Shown here: positions 35,455 to 42,325 of the stretch, in pieces
Position numbering within the stretch: position 1 is the stretch's first letter
Layout: each line of letters starts with the position of its first letter
Assembly (NCBI RefSeq): GCF_029335315.1
Contig: NZ_JARJLT010000381.1
Span: 1 to 49,801, forward strand
Direction: 5' to 3'
Source of the DNA: Pseudomonas citronellolis
GTDB lineage: Bacteria; Pseudomonadota; Gammaproteobacteria; Pseudomonadales; Pseudomonadaceae
DNA: 49,801 nt
Notes under the pieces: model-generated
Told to the model about the DNA's origin: nothing
Databases searched by the model: none
Seen by the model: the letters and a program-made list of their open reading frames with translations, nothing else
Made by a program: the position numbers and the translations under genes

Positions 35455-36241
35455 GGCTTCTCCCTGCTGCTGCGCGGAGTTGGTTCTTCTTGAGGGTCAT
35501 GGCCAGCTGGTGCTCCCACTGGCCCTGCGACTGTGCTTTGTCGGGTCGGTTGACCCAGTAACTGCGGAACTCGAGTAGGTCGTCGTTCTGCAGCCGGTAG
35601 TCCGCGATCCCGATCCTGGCGAGGGCCGTCGGCCAGCCTCTGGGGCTCGGCACCCAACCGTCGTGCATCGGGAAGCGTCCGGGCGGGTCATGGCTCGCAC
35701 GCGGGAGAGGAGTAGGAAGTTCTTTGGTAGGAAGTCCGGATGTAGGCCCCACCTCTGGCCCCACCTCGGGAACACCTCCGGCCCCACCTAAGGCCACAGC
35801 TACGCCACCTTCATCGCTGAAAGCCTGAATTTGCGCGGCTTCAGGCTGAAATTCGTTGGCCCCACCTAAGGCCCCAGGTCTGGCCCCACCTAGGACGAAC
35901 CTCTGGCCCCACCTCCCCGAGACGGAGCTATCCCGTTCTGCCTTCGGAAGGTGGAAAACGAAGGGGCCGATGCTGCCCATCGGCTCAAGGAGACCGCGGC
36001 GCACCAGGGCGTCGACGGCGTAGCGGATTTCCTTGCGGGTGGCCTTGTGTGCTGGTCTCCCGGGTGATGCCGGGATGCTCAGAACCTCGATCAGCATCTG
36101 CTCGCTCAGGCGCCGCTCTTCGCCGGCAATGGCGGTGCGGTAGTCCATGTGCATGCGGATCGCGCAGTACACCTTCAGCAGGTGATGCGGCTCATCGAAG
36201 AGCGCCTCCCACTCGGCGTCGCAGATCAGGAACGACGGCAT
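35222..36241 (-). CDS. Replication initiator, lambda O-like, with DnaT-like domain
   Basis: Protein of 339 residues. An N-terminal winged-helix region (VYCAIRMHMDYRTA, KEIRYAVDALVRRGLLEP) is followed by a Gly-rich linker and then a DnaT-like segment (LEFRSYWVNRPDKAQSQGQW in part). The linker is encoded by six copies of a 10-base iteron, as the lambda origin lies within O. It should bind the iterons and start replication with the P-like loader. Confidence 0.8.
   Translation of the reverse strand: MPSFLICDAEWEALFDEPHHLLKVYCAIRMHMDYRTAIAGEERRLSEQMLIEVLSIPASPGRPAHKATRKEIRYAVDALVRRGLLEPMGSIGPFVFHLPKAERDSSVSGRWGQRFVLGGARPGALGGANEFQPEAAQIQAFSDEGGVAVALGGAGGVPEVGPEVGPTSGLPTKELPTPLPRASHDPPGRFPMHDGWVPSPRGWPTALARIGIADYRLQNDDLLEFRSYWVNRPDKAQSQGQWEHQLAMTLKKNQLRAAAGRSHGNQSAEYPQGASERRRPGQRSLSACDLVEQAIDDQRAELATACPAPGSSAAGEPLADDGADLRPPLDGEFWRSTEA
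35745..35914. other. Candidate phage replication origin, six GGCCCCACCT iterons
   Basis: GGCCCCACCT occurs at 35745, 35757, 35780, 35858, 35882 and 35905, all in one orientation, with spacings of 12, 23, 78, 24 and 23 bases. In the O-like gene the copies are read in three different frames (RWGQ, LGGA, EVGP), so the DNA and not the protein is being conserved. A 68-base, less GC-rich gap splits them into two groups of three. Confidence 0.8.
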
Positions 36242-36244
36242 TCG

Positions 36245-36553
36245 TCAGTCGGCCACGAGCTGGTCAACACCCTGGACGTGATCCATCCAGCGCTTGGCCT
36301 GGTAGAGAATCGCCTCGATGTCGCGTTCGTCGAAGCACCGCATGCCCTTGGGCACAACCTTCAGATCCAGCACGGCGAGGATTTCGCACAGCTGCTGGAA
36401 CTTCTCCGGCTTCATCCGGCTGATCGTGGCCTCGTCGCAACCGACCGCAACTGCGACCGGGGCGTTGCCGACCGAAGCAAGGCGCTGCATGAAAACGGCG
36501 AAGTTCTTGCGGGCTCTTACCGTCTGGTCCTGGTCCAATTGAGTCGTGGACAT
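36245..36553 (-). CDS. cII: CII-like transcription activator
   Basis: Protein of 102 residues, close to the 97 of lambda CII. It has a helix-turn-helix with APVAVAVGCDEATISRMKPE and a helical C-terminus, the CII family pattern (PF05269). CII-type proteins promote lysogeny by switching on repressor and integrase promoters. It lies between Cro and the O-like gene, as in lambda. Confidence 0.85.
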   Translation of the reverse strand: MSTTQLDQDQTVRARKNFAVFMQRLASVGNAPVAVAVGCDEATISRMKPEKFQQLCEILAVLDLKVVPKGMRCFDERDIEAILYQAKRWMDHVQGVDQLVAD

Positions 36554-36555
36554 GA

Positions 36556-36798
36556 TCAGGACGCCAGCTGAACAGGCATGGTCGCCTGCAGTGTTTCAGG
36601 TTCGGGAAACGCCTCAGCCAATGTGCATTTGGCGCCAAGGTCGTTCAGCGCTGCCACGATTCGACGGCATTCGCTCAAGCCTGGCTTGCGGCGGCCTGTC
36701 TCGTAATGGCCGATTGCGGCCTGAGTCAGGCCAACGCGCTCGGCGAGCTGGGTCTGGGTTACACCCGCCTGCTTGCGGATGGCTTTCAAGGCGCTCAT
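36556..36798 (-). CDS. cro: Cro-like repressor
   Basis: Protein of 80 residues with an XRE helix-turn-helix (IRKQAGVTQTQLAERVGLTQ, then AIGHYETGRRKPGL). GGAGGA precedes the ATG at 36798. It is the first gene of the rightward-equivalent operon (minus strand) and diverges from CI across shared operators. Its DNA-reading helix is very like that of the CI here, so both should bind the same sites. Confidence 0.88.
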   Translation of the reverse strand: MSALKAIRKQAGVTQTQLAERVGLTQAAIGHYETGRRKPGLSECRRIVAALNDLGAKCTLAEAFPEPETLQATMPVQLAS

Positions 36799-36826
36799 GG
36801 CGGTCCTCCGGTTGATGTCTTTTTTA

Positions 36827-36855
36827 AAAATACATTTCGTATTTGAAGCTTGCAA
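36827..36855 (-). promoter_or_regulatory. PR-equivalent promoter for cro-cII-O-P
   Basis: On the minus strand TTGCAA (36855-36850), a 17-base spacer and TATTTT (36832-36827) form a plausible sigma-70 promoter. Operator 36829-36843 covers its spacer and -10, so CI binding would block it. The -10 equals that of the PL promoter at 38020. Confidence 0.65.
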
Positions 36856-36901
36856 GGATTAATACATGGCGTGCGTTGCGCGGATTAATACGGGCTGTAC
36901 G
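36829..36901. promoter_or_regulatory. Three-site operator between cro and cI
   Basis: Copies of AATAC-N5-GTATT lie at 36829-36843 (perfect arms), 36861-36875 (left arm plus GT) and 36887-36901 (left arm plus GTA). The same 15-base site occurs twice at the PL promoter. A weak cI promoter (TTGCGC 36876, TACGAT 36898) would start the cI message near its ATG, giving a leaderless mRNA as for lambda PRM. Confidence 0.75.
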
Positions 36902-36910
36902 ATTTCGCCC

Positions 36911-37561
36911 ATGACGGATTGGATTCAGGCCGTGCGCAGTGCCATGGCGCAGCAGGGCCTTTCGCAGGCACAACTAGGTGAGCGCATTGGGGTTACCCAA
37001 GGCGCCATAGCTCATTGGCTAAACGGAAGGCGAAAACCAGGCTTAGACGAGATCAACTCAATGCTCGTCGCAGTTGGGCTTTCTGAGATGGGAATACAGG
37101 CACAGTCCGAGCGCCTGCAAAACGTTGAGATGGCGCTGCAGCCCTCCCGCGCGCCGATGACCTACCCGGTGATCAGCTGGGTAGCAGCCGGCGAGCGCGC
37201 CGACTCACCCGACAACTTCGTGCCTGGTGTTGCAGAGGAATGGCTGCCGTCGACAGAGAACGCCGGCCCGCACGGTTACTGGCTGATCGTGAAAGGCCCG
37301 TCCATGACGTCGACCACGTCGCCGAGCTTCCCAGAAGGAACACCGATCCTGATAAGGCCCGAGGGCTTCGACCTGGTCAGCGGCAAGTTCTACATCGCCC
37401 GTCACCGAGACGGCGAGACCACCTTCAAGCAGTACATCTACGACGGCGGCCGCGAGTACCTAGTACCGCTGAACAAGGACTTCCGCCAGGTGGAGATGGA
37501 TGAAGCCTGGGACGTGATCGGGCGCGTCATCGACTCGAAGGCGCCGCGCGGCGTGCTCTAG
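36911..37561 (+). CDS. cI: CI-like repressor with S24 self-cleavage domain
   Basis: Protein of 216 residues. An XRE helix-turn-helix (about 18-40) is joined to an S24 peptidase domain with cleavage pair Ala93-Gly94 (VAAGE), catalytic Ser131 (GPSM) and Lys173 (TFKQY). It should hold the prophage silent and be cut when RecA is activated by DNA damage. ATG 36911 gives the standard start MTDWIQ; an in-frame ATG at 36866 has a better Shine-Dalgarno but adds 15 unusual residues across two operators. Confidence 0.92.
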   Translation: MTDWIQAVRSAMAQQGLSQAQLGERIGVTQGAIAHWLNGRRKPGLDEINSMLVAVGLSEMGIQAQSERLQNVEMALQPSRAPMTYPVISWVAAGERADSPDNFVPGVAEEWLPSTENAGPHGYWLIVKGPSMTSTTSPSFPEGTPILIRPEGFDLVSGKFYIARHRDGETTFKQYIYDGGREYLVPLNKDFRQVEMDEAWDVIGRVIDSKAPRGVL

Positions 37562-37582
37562 ACGCAGATGAGACGCCCATGA

Positions 37583-37607
37583 AGCCCGGCCAAGCGCCGG
37601 GCTTTTC
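37583..37607 (+). terminator. Intrinsic terminator of cI
   Basis: AGCCCGGC, a short loop and GCCGGGCT are followed by TTTCTTT, 22 bases after the cI stop. Confidence 0.85.
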
Positions 37608-37641
37608 TTTGCCCGCTTGCAAATGGCCAGCTCTCGAAATA

Positions 37642-37657
37642 CTGTATATCCATACAG
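37642..37657 (+). promoter_or_regulatory. LexA (SOS) box
   Basis: CTGTATATCCATACAG matches the CTGT-N8-ACAG LexA operator of gamma-proteobacteria with the central AT-rich core. It sits 15 bases ahead of the DUF1654 ATG, overlapping where the promoter must be. Confidence 0.85.
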
Positions 37658-37671
37658 CAAAGGAGAGCCGT

Positions 37672-37923
37672 ATGGCCCGCAAATCGCAGTCCGTCCCCGT
37701 CACCACTCCCTACGAAATCCTGGCTCGCCGCATCCAGCGGCAGATGCAGAGTCCGCGCGTCCAGCTCGAGCGCCGGGCAGTCATTGAGCGTCTCCCCGAG
37801 GAATCCGAAGACGCCTGGCGGCAGCTCCTCGATGACCTGGAGTCGGAGTCCACGCTGACGATCGTCAAGCTGCCTGACGGAACCATTGAGCTCACCTGGC
37901 CCCACCACAGCGCCGACTGGTAG
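37672..37923 (+). CDS. DUF1654 protein under SOS control
   Basis: Protein of 83 residues. DUF1654 signatures: SYERLG-like start (TPYEILARRIQRQM), then a RLPEESEDAWRQLLDDLES stretch and a short beta end. AGGAG precedes ATG 37672 and a LexA box lies just upstream. It forms a single-gene unit between two terminators. DUF1654 proteins are Pseudomonas and phage specific with no settled role. Damage induction suggests a part in prophage induction or the SOS response. Confidence 0.85.
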   Translation: MARKSQSVPVTTPYEILARRIQRQMQSPRVQLERRAVIERLPEESEDAWRQLLDDLESESTLTIVKLPDGTIELTWPHHSADW

Positions 37924-37941
37924 CCACACCTCAACAAACAG

Positions 37942-37964
37942 AGCCCGCCTTGAGCGGGCTTTTT
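37942..37964 (+). terminator. Intrinsic terminator after DUF1654
   Basis: AGCCCGC, loop CTTGA and GCGGGCT lead into TTTT. It isolates the SOS-regulated gene from the PL operon. Confidence 0.85.
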
Positions 37965-37983
37965 CATGCTTGCAGAAAAATAA

Positions 37984-38025
37984 AATACGATTCGTATTGA
38001 CCATGACGAATACGTTTTGTATTTT
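37984..38025 (+). promoter_or_regulatory. PL-equivalent promoter with two CI/Cro operators
   Basis: Operators AATAC-N5-GTATT are at 37984-37998 and 38009-38023, 25 bases apart. The promoter is TTGACC (37997-38002), a 17-base spacer and TATTTT (38020-38025), so the sites cover both elements. It should drive the whole plus-strand early operon, including the DGR targets. Confidence 0.8.
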
Positions 38026-38029
38026 TGAA

Positions 38030-38466
38030 TTACGCCGAGCAACACACCGCTGGCCAGGCCACCGAGCCGCGCTCTTTAACAACGCCGATCCCTCCGCAGT
38101 CCCGACAGGCGTCGACACCGGCCTGAGCGACGGAGGCAAAACCGACTGCTATCGCGGGAGAACCCGCCCACGCCTGGCTCTGGATACCGGGCCGTCTCGA
38201 CCTGCTGGTGCGACTGGAGCCAGCAACCACCGAGGCGCGCTGCAACGCTCCCTGCCGGATTGCCTGAGACGAAGGTGCTCCACCGGCACAGCAGGAACAG
38301 TGAGCAGGAATGCCCGGCCGGGTGGCGAGTAACCCGGCGCCGACACCAGACGCACCACCCGCGGGTTGTAGAAGCCCAGTAGGCGAACGCGGAGCAACAC
38401 CGATTTCACTGATGCGCCTTGGCGACAGGGCGCATTGGGAAGTCACCCCACACCGGAGCACCGATC
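38030..38466 (+). other. Untranslated leader of the early operon with boxA
   Basis: About 430 bases between PL and the first gene hold no convincing plus-strand reading frame. GCTCTTTAACAA at 38071-38082 matches the ribosomal and phage boxA antitermination element, about 40 bases after the predicted start. Several GC-rich inverted repeats follow, for example GCGCC/GGGCGC at about 38415-38433. The length and the boxA suggest an antitermination leader. Confidence 0.65.
38071..38082 (+). promoter_or_regulatory. boxA antitermination element
   Basis: GCTCTTTAACAA is identical to the core of the E. coli rrn boxA bound by NusB/NusE. It lies in the PL leader where lambda has nutL. No lambda N homologue is recognised, so host Nus factors or an unknown phage factor may act here. 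Confidence 0.75.
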
Positions 38467-38943
38467 ATGAGCAACGCCCAACAAACCATCCTCGCCGCCG
38501 ACCTCCCGGCCATCGGCCAACCTCTGGCCGGCGGCACCTTCTTCGCCCGTCAGTGGTACGGCGATTCCGAATACGCCCTGGTAGCTCTCGGCGCCGATGC
38601 GGAAATCGAAGGCGAATGGGGCAAGTACGGAAAGAGCATCGAGACCAACCACGGCGACGGCGAGGCGAACACTCGCGCCATGGCTGAAGCGGGCGGCGAA
38701 CTGGCTGCCAAGGTTCTGGCGCTGGATGCCTTCATCCCCTCCGCGCTCGAATCGCACCAGATGATGTTCGCCAAGCAGCAGGACTACCTGACCGACCTGG
38801 ACGAAAGCGAGTGGTATTGGACCAGCACGCAGCGCTCCGCCGACCTCGCCTTCCTCGTGTACTTCACCGATGGCAACCAGCTCAGCGGCGTCAAGATCCT
38901 CGAGCTCCGCGTCCGCCCAGTCCGCAGAGTGCTTATTCAGTAA
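38467..38943 (+). CDS. DGR target protein 1 (DUF1566-like, remote target)
   Basis: Protein of 158 residues, first gene after PL. The N-terminal half (AIGQPLAGGTFFARQWY, EGEWGKYGKSIE, ANTRAMAEAGGELAAKVLAL) is paralogous to target 3. The C-terminal part (EWYWTSTQRSA to RVRPVRR) is a DUF1566/C-type-lectin-like ligand module whose residues about 121-154 are variable repeat 1. No signal peptide or membrane helix is seen. GGAG lies eight bases ahead of ATG 38467. It is 7.8 kb from the template, with recombination genes between. Confidence 0.88.
   Translation: MSNAQQTILAADLPAIGQPLAGGTFFARQWYGDSEYALVALGADAEIEGEWGKYGKSIETNHGDGEANTRAMAEAGGELAAKVLALDAFIPSALESHQMMFAKQQDYLTDLDESEWYWTSTQRSADLAFLVYFTDGNQLSGVKILELRVRPVRRVLIQ
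38828..38928 (+). repeat. DGR variable repeat 1
   Basis: 101 bases aligned without gaps to template 46726-46826. In the 21-codon core I count 17 differences, all where the template has A. The last 26 bases match the template exactly. Confidence 0.95.
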
Positions 38944-38958
38944 TTCATTCATTTCAAA

Positions 38959-38998
38959 GCATCACTTCTGCCGCTTCGTCTAGGCGGCAGCGGGATGC
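38959..38998 (+). other. Hairpin downstream of VR1
   Basis: GCATC (38959-38963) pairs with GATGC (38994-38998) outside a stem CTGCCGC (38968-38974) / GCGGCAG (38984-38990). It follows an AT-rich block (ttcagtaattcatt, 38936-38949) that recurs after VR2. It may be a terminator-like element or a DGR homing hairpin. The rest of 38999-39142 shows no gene. Confidence 0.55.
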
Positions 38999-39142
38999 GA
39001 AAGCATCAGACCCCCATCCTTCGCCCGGCTTCGCCCGGGTTCTTTTTCCGCCCGCATCCGACAGCACATGCCCACGGCGCCCACCGGCAGACACCCGTGG
39101 CGGCCGTGTGCTGCCGCATGCCGGCGACACCGAGGACCAGCC

Positions 39143-39346
39143 ATGTTCACGAACCATCGCGAACGCCGGAACCGCCGGGCGTTCGCCAACGCCCAGGCCG
39201 CCTGGGACAACGCCACCGACCCTCTCTGGGGCGGCCCCGACCACGACGACGAGGACTGCAGCGATGACGAGCAGGACGGAGCGCGCCTGGAAGCTGATCA
39301 GGCACGAGATAGACCGGCAGTCGAGGTCGATCTACCCGAACGATGA
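39143..39346 (+). CDS. Small hydrophilic phage protein
   Basis: Protein of 67 residues: a basic Asn/Arg-rich N-terminus (FTNHRERRNRRAFANAQ) and an acidic Asp/Glu-rich end. GAGGA precedes ATG 39143. Its 3' third overlaps the next gene. No family is recognised; similar charged small proteins are common in early phage operons. Confidence 0.55.
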   Translation: MFTNHRERRNRRAFANAQAAWDNATDPLWGGPDHDDEDCSDDEQDGARLEADQARDRPAVEVDLPER

Positions 39347-39533
39347 AGTGCTCATCGGAATGATCCAGATGGCCTACGCCCAAGGCGACATCACCACCGA
39401 CCAAGAGCTGCAGCTGACCCGTGAAGGGGCGGATGCCGTCCGCCAGCGCCACGCCGAGCTGCGCCAGGCCAACATCGAGAAGTGCATTGGAGGAGTCGAG
39501 CATGACCACCCGCCCCGTCGCGTCACTCATTGA
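39264..39533 (+). CDS. Small helical phage protein
   Basis: Protein of 89 residues (TERAWKLIRHEIDRQSRS, DEVLIGMIQMAYAQGDITTD in part), predicted mostly helical. It overlaps its neighbours on both sides by 83 and 32 bases, the tight packing of an early operon. Not recognised. Confidence 0.6.
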   Translation: MTSRTERAWKLIRHEIDRQSRSIYPNDEVLIGMIQMAYAQGDITTDQELQLTREGADAVRQRHAELRQANIEKCIGGVEHDHPPRRVTH

Positions 39534-39705
39534 CGACCAGGTCGCCGAGATCGAGGAGTTCGCCGGCCGGAGCATCCGCCAGGCCATCGAACTCGCCGAA
39601 CGTCATGGCTACCGCAACCCCATCTTCACCAACATCTGCGGCGAGCTCTGCGTGCTGCGCTTCCGGCGCAATGGCTCCCGCGCGGCGGCCGTAGCCGCCA
39701 AGTGA
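39502..39705 (+). CDS. Small phage protein, possibly nucleic-acid related
   Basis: Protein of 67 residues with a helical start (IDDQVAEIEEFAGRSIRQAI), one Cys pair (NICGELCVLRF) and a basic end. GGAGGAG precedes ATG 39502. It lies immediately ahead of the nuclease gene, six bases from it. No family recognised. Confidence 0.6.
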   Translation: MTTRPVASLIDDQVAEIEEFAGRSIRQAIELAERHGYRNPIFTNICGELCVLRFRRNGSRAAAVAAK

Positions 39706-39711
39706 GGCCCC

Positions 39712-40518
39712 ATGACCTCCGTCACCACGGTGCGCGCCTCGTCCTGGGGCGCCCTTTTCGACTGCGCCTTCAAGTGGCAGGGCATTCACCTGCTGGACAT
39801 CCGCAGCCCTTCCTCGCCCCGCGCGCTGCTGGGTACCGCAATCCACGCCAGCACGGCCGCCTTCGACGCCGCCCGGGTGAATGGCGAGCCGATCAGTGCC
39901 TACGATGCCTCGGAATTGCTGGTGCACACGCTGCAGCAGCCGGAGTTCGAGGTGGACTGGCGCGGCGCCGATCTCTCCATGCGGGAGGCCGAAGCCACCG
40001 GCCTGGCCCTGCACACGAAGTACTGCAACGACATCAGCCCGCATTACGACTTCGTGGCCGTCGAGCTGACGACCAAGCCGCTAGAGATCGACTGCGGCGG
40101 CGGAATCATCGTGCGCCTGACCGGACAGCTCGACCGGGCCCGCATCAAGCGCGACTCCCACGGCATCGGCATCGCCGACGTGAAGACCGGCGGCGCGGCG
40201 GTGAGCCAGGGCGTGGCCAAGACCAAGGGCCACAAGCCGCAGATCGGCACCTACGAGCTGCTCTACGAGCACACCATCGGCGACCCCATCACCGCACCGG
40301 CCGAGATCATCGGCCTGAAGACCAAGGGCAAGCCCGAGGCGGCCGTCGGCGAGATCGTCGGCGCTCGCGACGTGATGGTCGGAACTGCTGAGCACCGCGG
40401 TCTGATCGATTTCGCGGCGGACATGTTCCGCACCGGCCTTTTCCCCCCGAACCCCCAAAGCCCGCTCTGCAGCGCGAAGTACTGCCCCCGCTGGCGGACG
40501 TGCCCCTACCACGAATGA
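39712..40518 (+). CDS. PD-(D/E)XK nuclease, Cas4/RecB-like with probable iron-sulphur cluster
   Basis: Protein of 268 residues. A RecB-type nuclease core is shown by LLGTAIHASTAAFDA with the early His, and IADVKTGG with the catalytic Asp and Lys. One Cys near residue 18 (LFDCAFKWQ) and three at the end (C-x4-C-x5-C) match the 1+3 cysteine layout of Cas4 and AddB nucleases, which hold a 4Fe-4S cluster. With RecT next to it, it likely acts as the end-resecting exonuclease of a phage recombination pair. Confidence 0.85.
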   Translation: MTSVTTVRASSWGALFDCAFKWQGIHLLDIRSPSSPRALLGTAIHASTAAFDAARVNGEPISAYDASELLVHTLQQPEFEVDWRGADLSMREAEATGLALHTKYCNDISPHYDFVAVELTTKPLEIDCGGGIIVRLTGQLDRARIKRDSHGIGIADVKTGGAAVSQGVAKTKGHKPQIGTYELLYEHTIGDPITAPAEIIGLKTKGKPEAAVGEIVGARDVMVGTAEHRGLIDFAADMFRTGLFPPNPQSPLCSAKYCPRWRTCPYHE

Positions 40519-40525
40519 GGAAACC

Positions 40526-41344
40526 ATGAGCCAGACCACCACCCTCGACAAGCTGCAGACCAGCGCCGCGGCGCCGCGCCAGCGCGAACAGGCGCCCGTC
40601 GCCATGTCCTTCTTCAACATGGAGGGCTTCGAGCTGATGCAGCGCATCGCCAAGGCCTTCAGCCAGTCCGACCTGGTGCCCAAGCAGTATCAGGGCAACC
40701 TGCCGAACTGCATGATCGCGCTCGACATGGCCCAGCGCATCGGCGCCAACCCGCTGATGGTCATGCAGAACCTGTACGTCGTGCACGGCACGCCGGGCTG
40801 GTCGAGCAAGTTCCTGATCGCCACGGTGAACACCTGCGGCCGCTACACCTCGCTCCGCTACGAGTGGAAGGGCAAGCCGGGGGAGCCGGACTACGGCTGC
40901 CGGGCCTGGGCGATCGAGAAGGCCACGGGCGAGCGCCTCGACGGCGTCTGGGTCACCTGGAAGATGGTCAACGCCGAAGGCTGGGCCTCCAAGGCCGGCA
41001 GTAAGTGGAAGACCATGGAAGACCAGATGTTCATCTACCGATCCGCCGCCTTCTGGCAGCGCGCCTACGCGCCGGACCTGGGCATGGGCCTGCAAACCTC
41101 CGAGGAGCTGCAGGACGTCATCGACGCCCGGCGCGACGTCGACGGCTCTTTCTCGGTTGATCTCGACGCCCTGCGCCGGCAGCAAGAGCAAGAGGCCGGC
41201 GACCCTCCCGCGCAGGCCGCGCTAGAGCATGAACCGACTGAGGTAATCGACACCGTCAGCGGCGAGATCAAGAAAGCCGCCGAGCGGGAGCCCGCCACCA
41301 AGCAGCAGCCCGCAGGTGACGACGAAGGCCTCAACTTCGAGTAA
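40526..41344 (+). CDS. recT: RecT-like single-strand annealing protein
   Basis: Protein of 272 residues. RecT-group features: NCMIALDMAQRIGANPLMVM with NLYVVHGTPGWSSKF, then WVTWKMVNAEGW and EDQMFIYRSAAFWQRAYAP. A disordered acidic tail ends it. It anneals complementary DNA ends made by the upstream nuclease. GAGGAAACC gives a strong ribosome site. Confidence 0.88.
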   Translation: MSQTTTLDKLQTSAAAPRQREQAPVAMSFFNMEGFELMQRIAKAFSQSDLVPKQYQGNLPNCMIALDMAQRIGANPLMVMQNLYVVHGTPGWSSKFLIATVNTCGRYTSLRYEWKGKPGEPDYGCRAWAIEKATGERLDGVWVTWKMVNAEGWASKAGSKWKTMEDQMFIYRSAAFWQRAYAPDLGMGLQTSEELQDVIDARRDVDGSFSVDLDALRRQQEQEAGDPPAQAALEHEPTEVIDTVSGEIKKAAEREPATKQQPAGDDEGLNFE

Positions 41345-41350
41345 CCGGCC

Positions 41351-41551
41351 ATGCCCAGCCAAACCCTCGAAGAGCAATTCGACCGCATCGAGGAGTTCAC
41401 CACGCTCCTCGGTGCTGCTGAGCTCAACACCCGAAATGACTGGGAAGAGCAGTTCGCCGCCGACATGCGCGCCAACTTCCAGCGCTACGGCGCGCGCATG
41501 TTCCTCAGCGACTCCCAGCACGAAATCCTCGACCGCATCGCCAACCAGTAG
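41351..41551 (+). CDS. Small acidic phage protein
   Basis: Protein of 66 residues, helical and acidic (EEQFDRIEEFTTLLGAAELN, EQFAADMRANFQRYG). It is inserted between recombination genes with seven-base spacing from recT. No family is recognised. Confidence 0.6.
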   Translation: MPSQTLEEQFDRIEEFTTLLGAAELNTRNDWEEQFAADMRANFQRYGARMFLSDSQHEILDRIANQ

Positions 41552-41563
41552 GAATGCCAGCCC

Positions 41564-42322
41564 ATGAGCCAGAACAACGCCGCCTTTCTCCAAATGACCG
41601 CCGACACGCTCGGCAAGAGCCTGCTGCAGGGACTGATTCAGGAAATCCGGATCATGCCCGACGTTTGGCAGAAGCTCTCCGAAGCCAAGCAGACCGACGT
41701 GATCAACCGCCTGGAGCAGCAGGTACGCAACGCCGCCACCATCGCGGTGCACACCATCGCCGGCGCCGAGCGCGAAACGGTCTACGGCAAGCTCGAATCC
41801 ATCGCGGCCAAGGACAAGATGAAGGCCGTGATCGTGGTGAACCACTCCAGCCCGAACAAGCACGACCTGCTGGATGCCGTGAACGAGGACTGCCTGCTGA
41901 TCATCGGCGGCGCCGCGGAGTTCTTGGGCGGCATGAAGGACGTCCAAGCCGATCCCGACCAGGCACCGCTCGACCTCAATGGCGGTGACCACGACATGGA
42001 AGACCCGGGCGCCTGGGGCGACGGTGAGCACGAAGATGCAGAAGACGCCCAGTTCGAGGACCTGCCGAAGCTCACCGTCGAGCGCTTCGCCGGCCATACC
42101 CTCGGCGAGATCGCCATCGGCGTTGCCACCAAGAAGGACATCTTCGACGCCGCGTGGCTGCAATCGCGTTTCGCCCTCACCACTGAGGAAGCCGAGCGCG
42201 TCGTTCTCCAGCTGCTGGACCAGGGCGTCATCGAGCTGGAACAGGAGAACGAGGAATCCCGCGAGCTGAACACCTATCGCGTCATCAAGAAGCCGGGGGA
42301 CATCGCCCTCGACCTGGAGTGA
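41564..42322 (+). CDS. Phage protein with C-terminal winged-helix-like region
   Basis: Protein of 252 residues. A first domain (about 1-125) ends in CLLIIGGAAEFLGGMKDV. An acidic linker (about 130-165) follows. The C-terminal part (DAAWLQSRFALTTEEAERVV in part, LLDQGVIELE) resembles FtsK-gamma-type winged helices. It directly precedes the SMC-like ATPase with three-base spacing. The exact role in recombination is unknown. Confidence 0.65.
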   Translation: MSQNNAAFLQMTADTLGKSLLQGLIQEIRIMPDVWQKLSEAKQTDVINRLEQQVRNAATIAVHTIAGAERETVYGKLESIAAKDKMKAVIVVNHSSPNKHDLLDAVNEDCLLIIGGAAEFLGGMKDVQADPDQAPLDLNGGDHDMEDPGAWGDGEHEDAEDAQFEDLPKLTVERFAGHTLGEIAIGVATKKDIFDAAWLQSRFALTTEEAERVVLQLLDQGVIELEQENEESRELNTYRVIKKPGDIALDLE

Positions 42323-42325
42323 GCC

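Noticed and set aside
35745-35914. GGCCCCACCT copies as a CRISPR-like array
   Set aside because: Units are 10 bases with irregular spacings inside a coding gene, and there are no cas genes. An iteron origin fits better.
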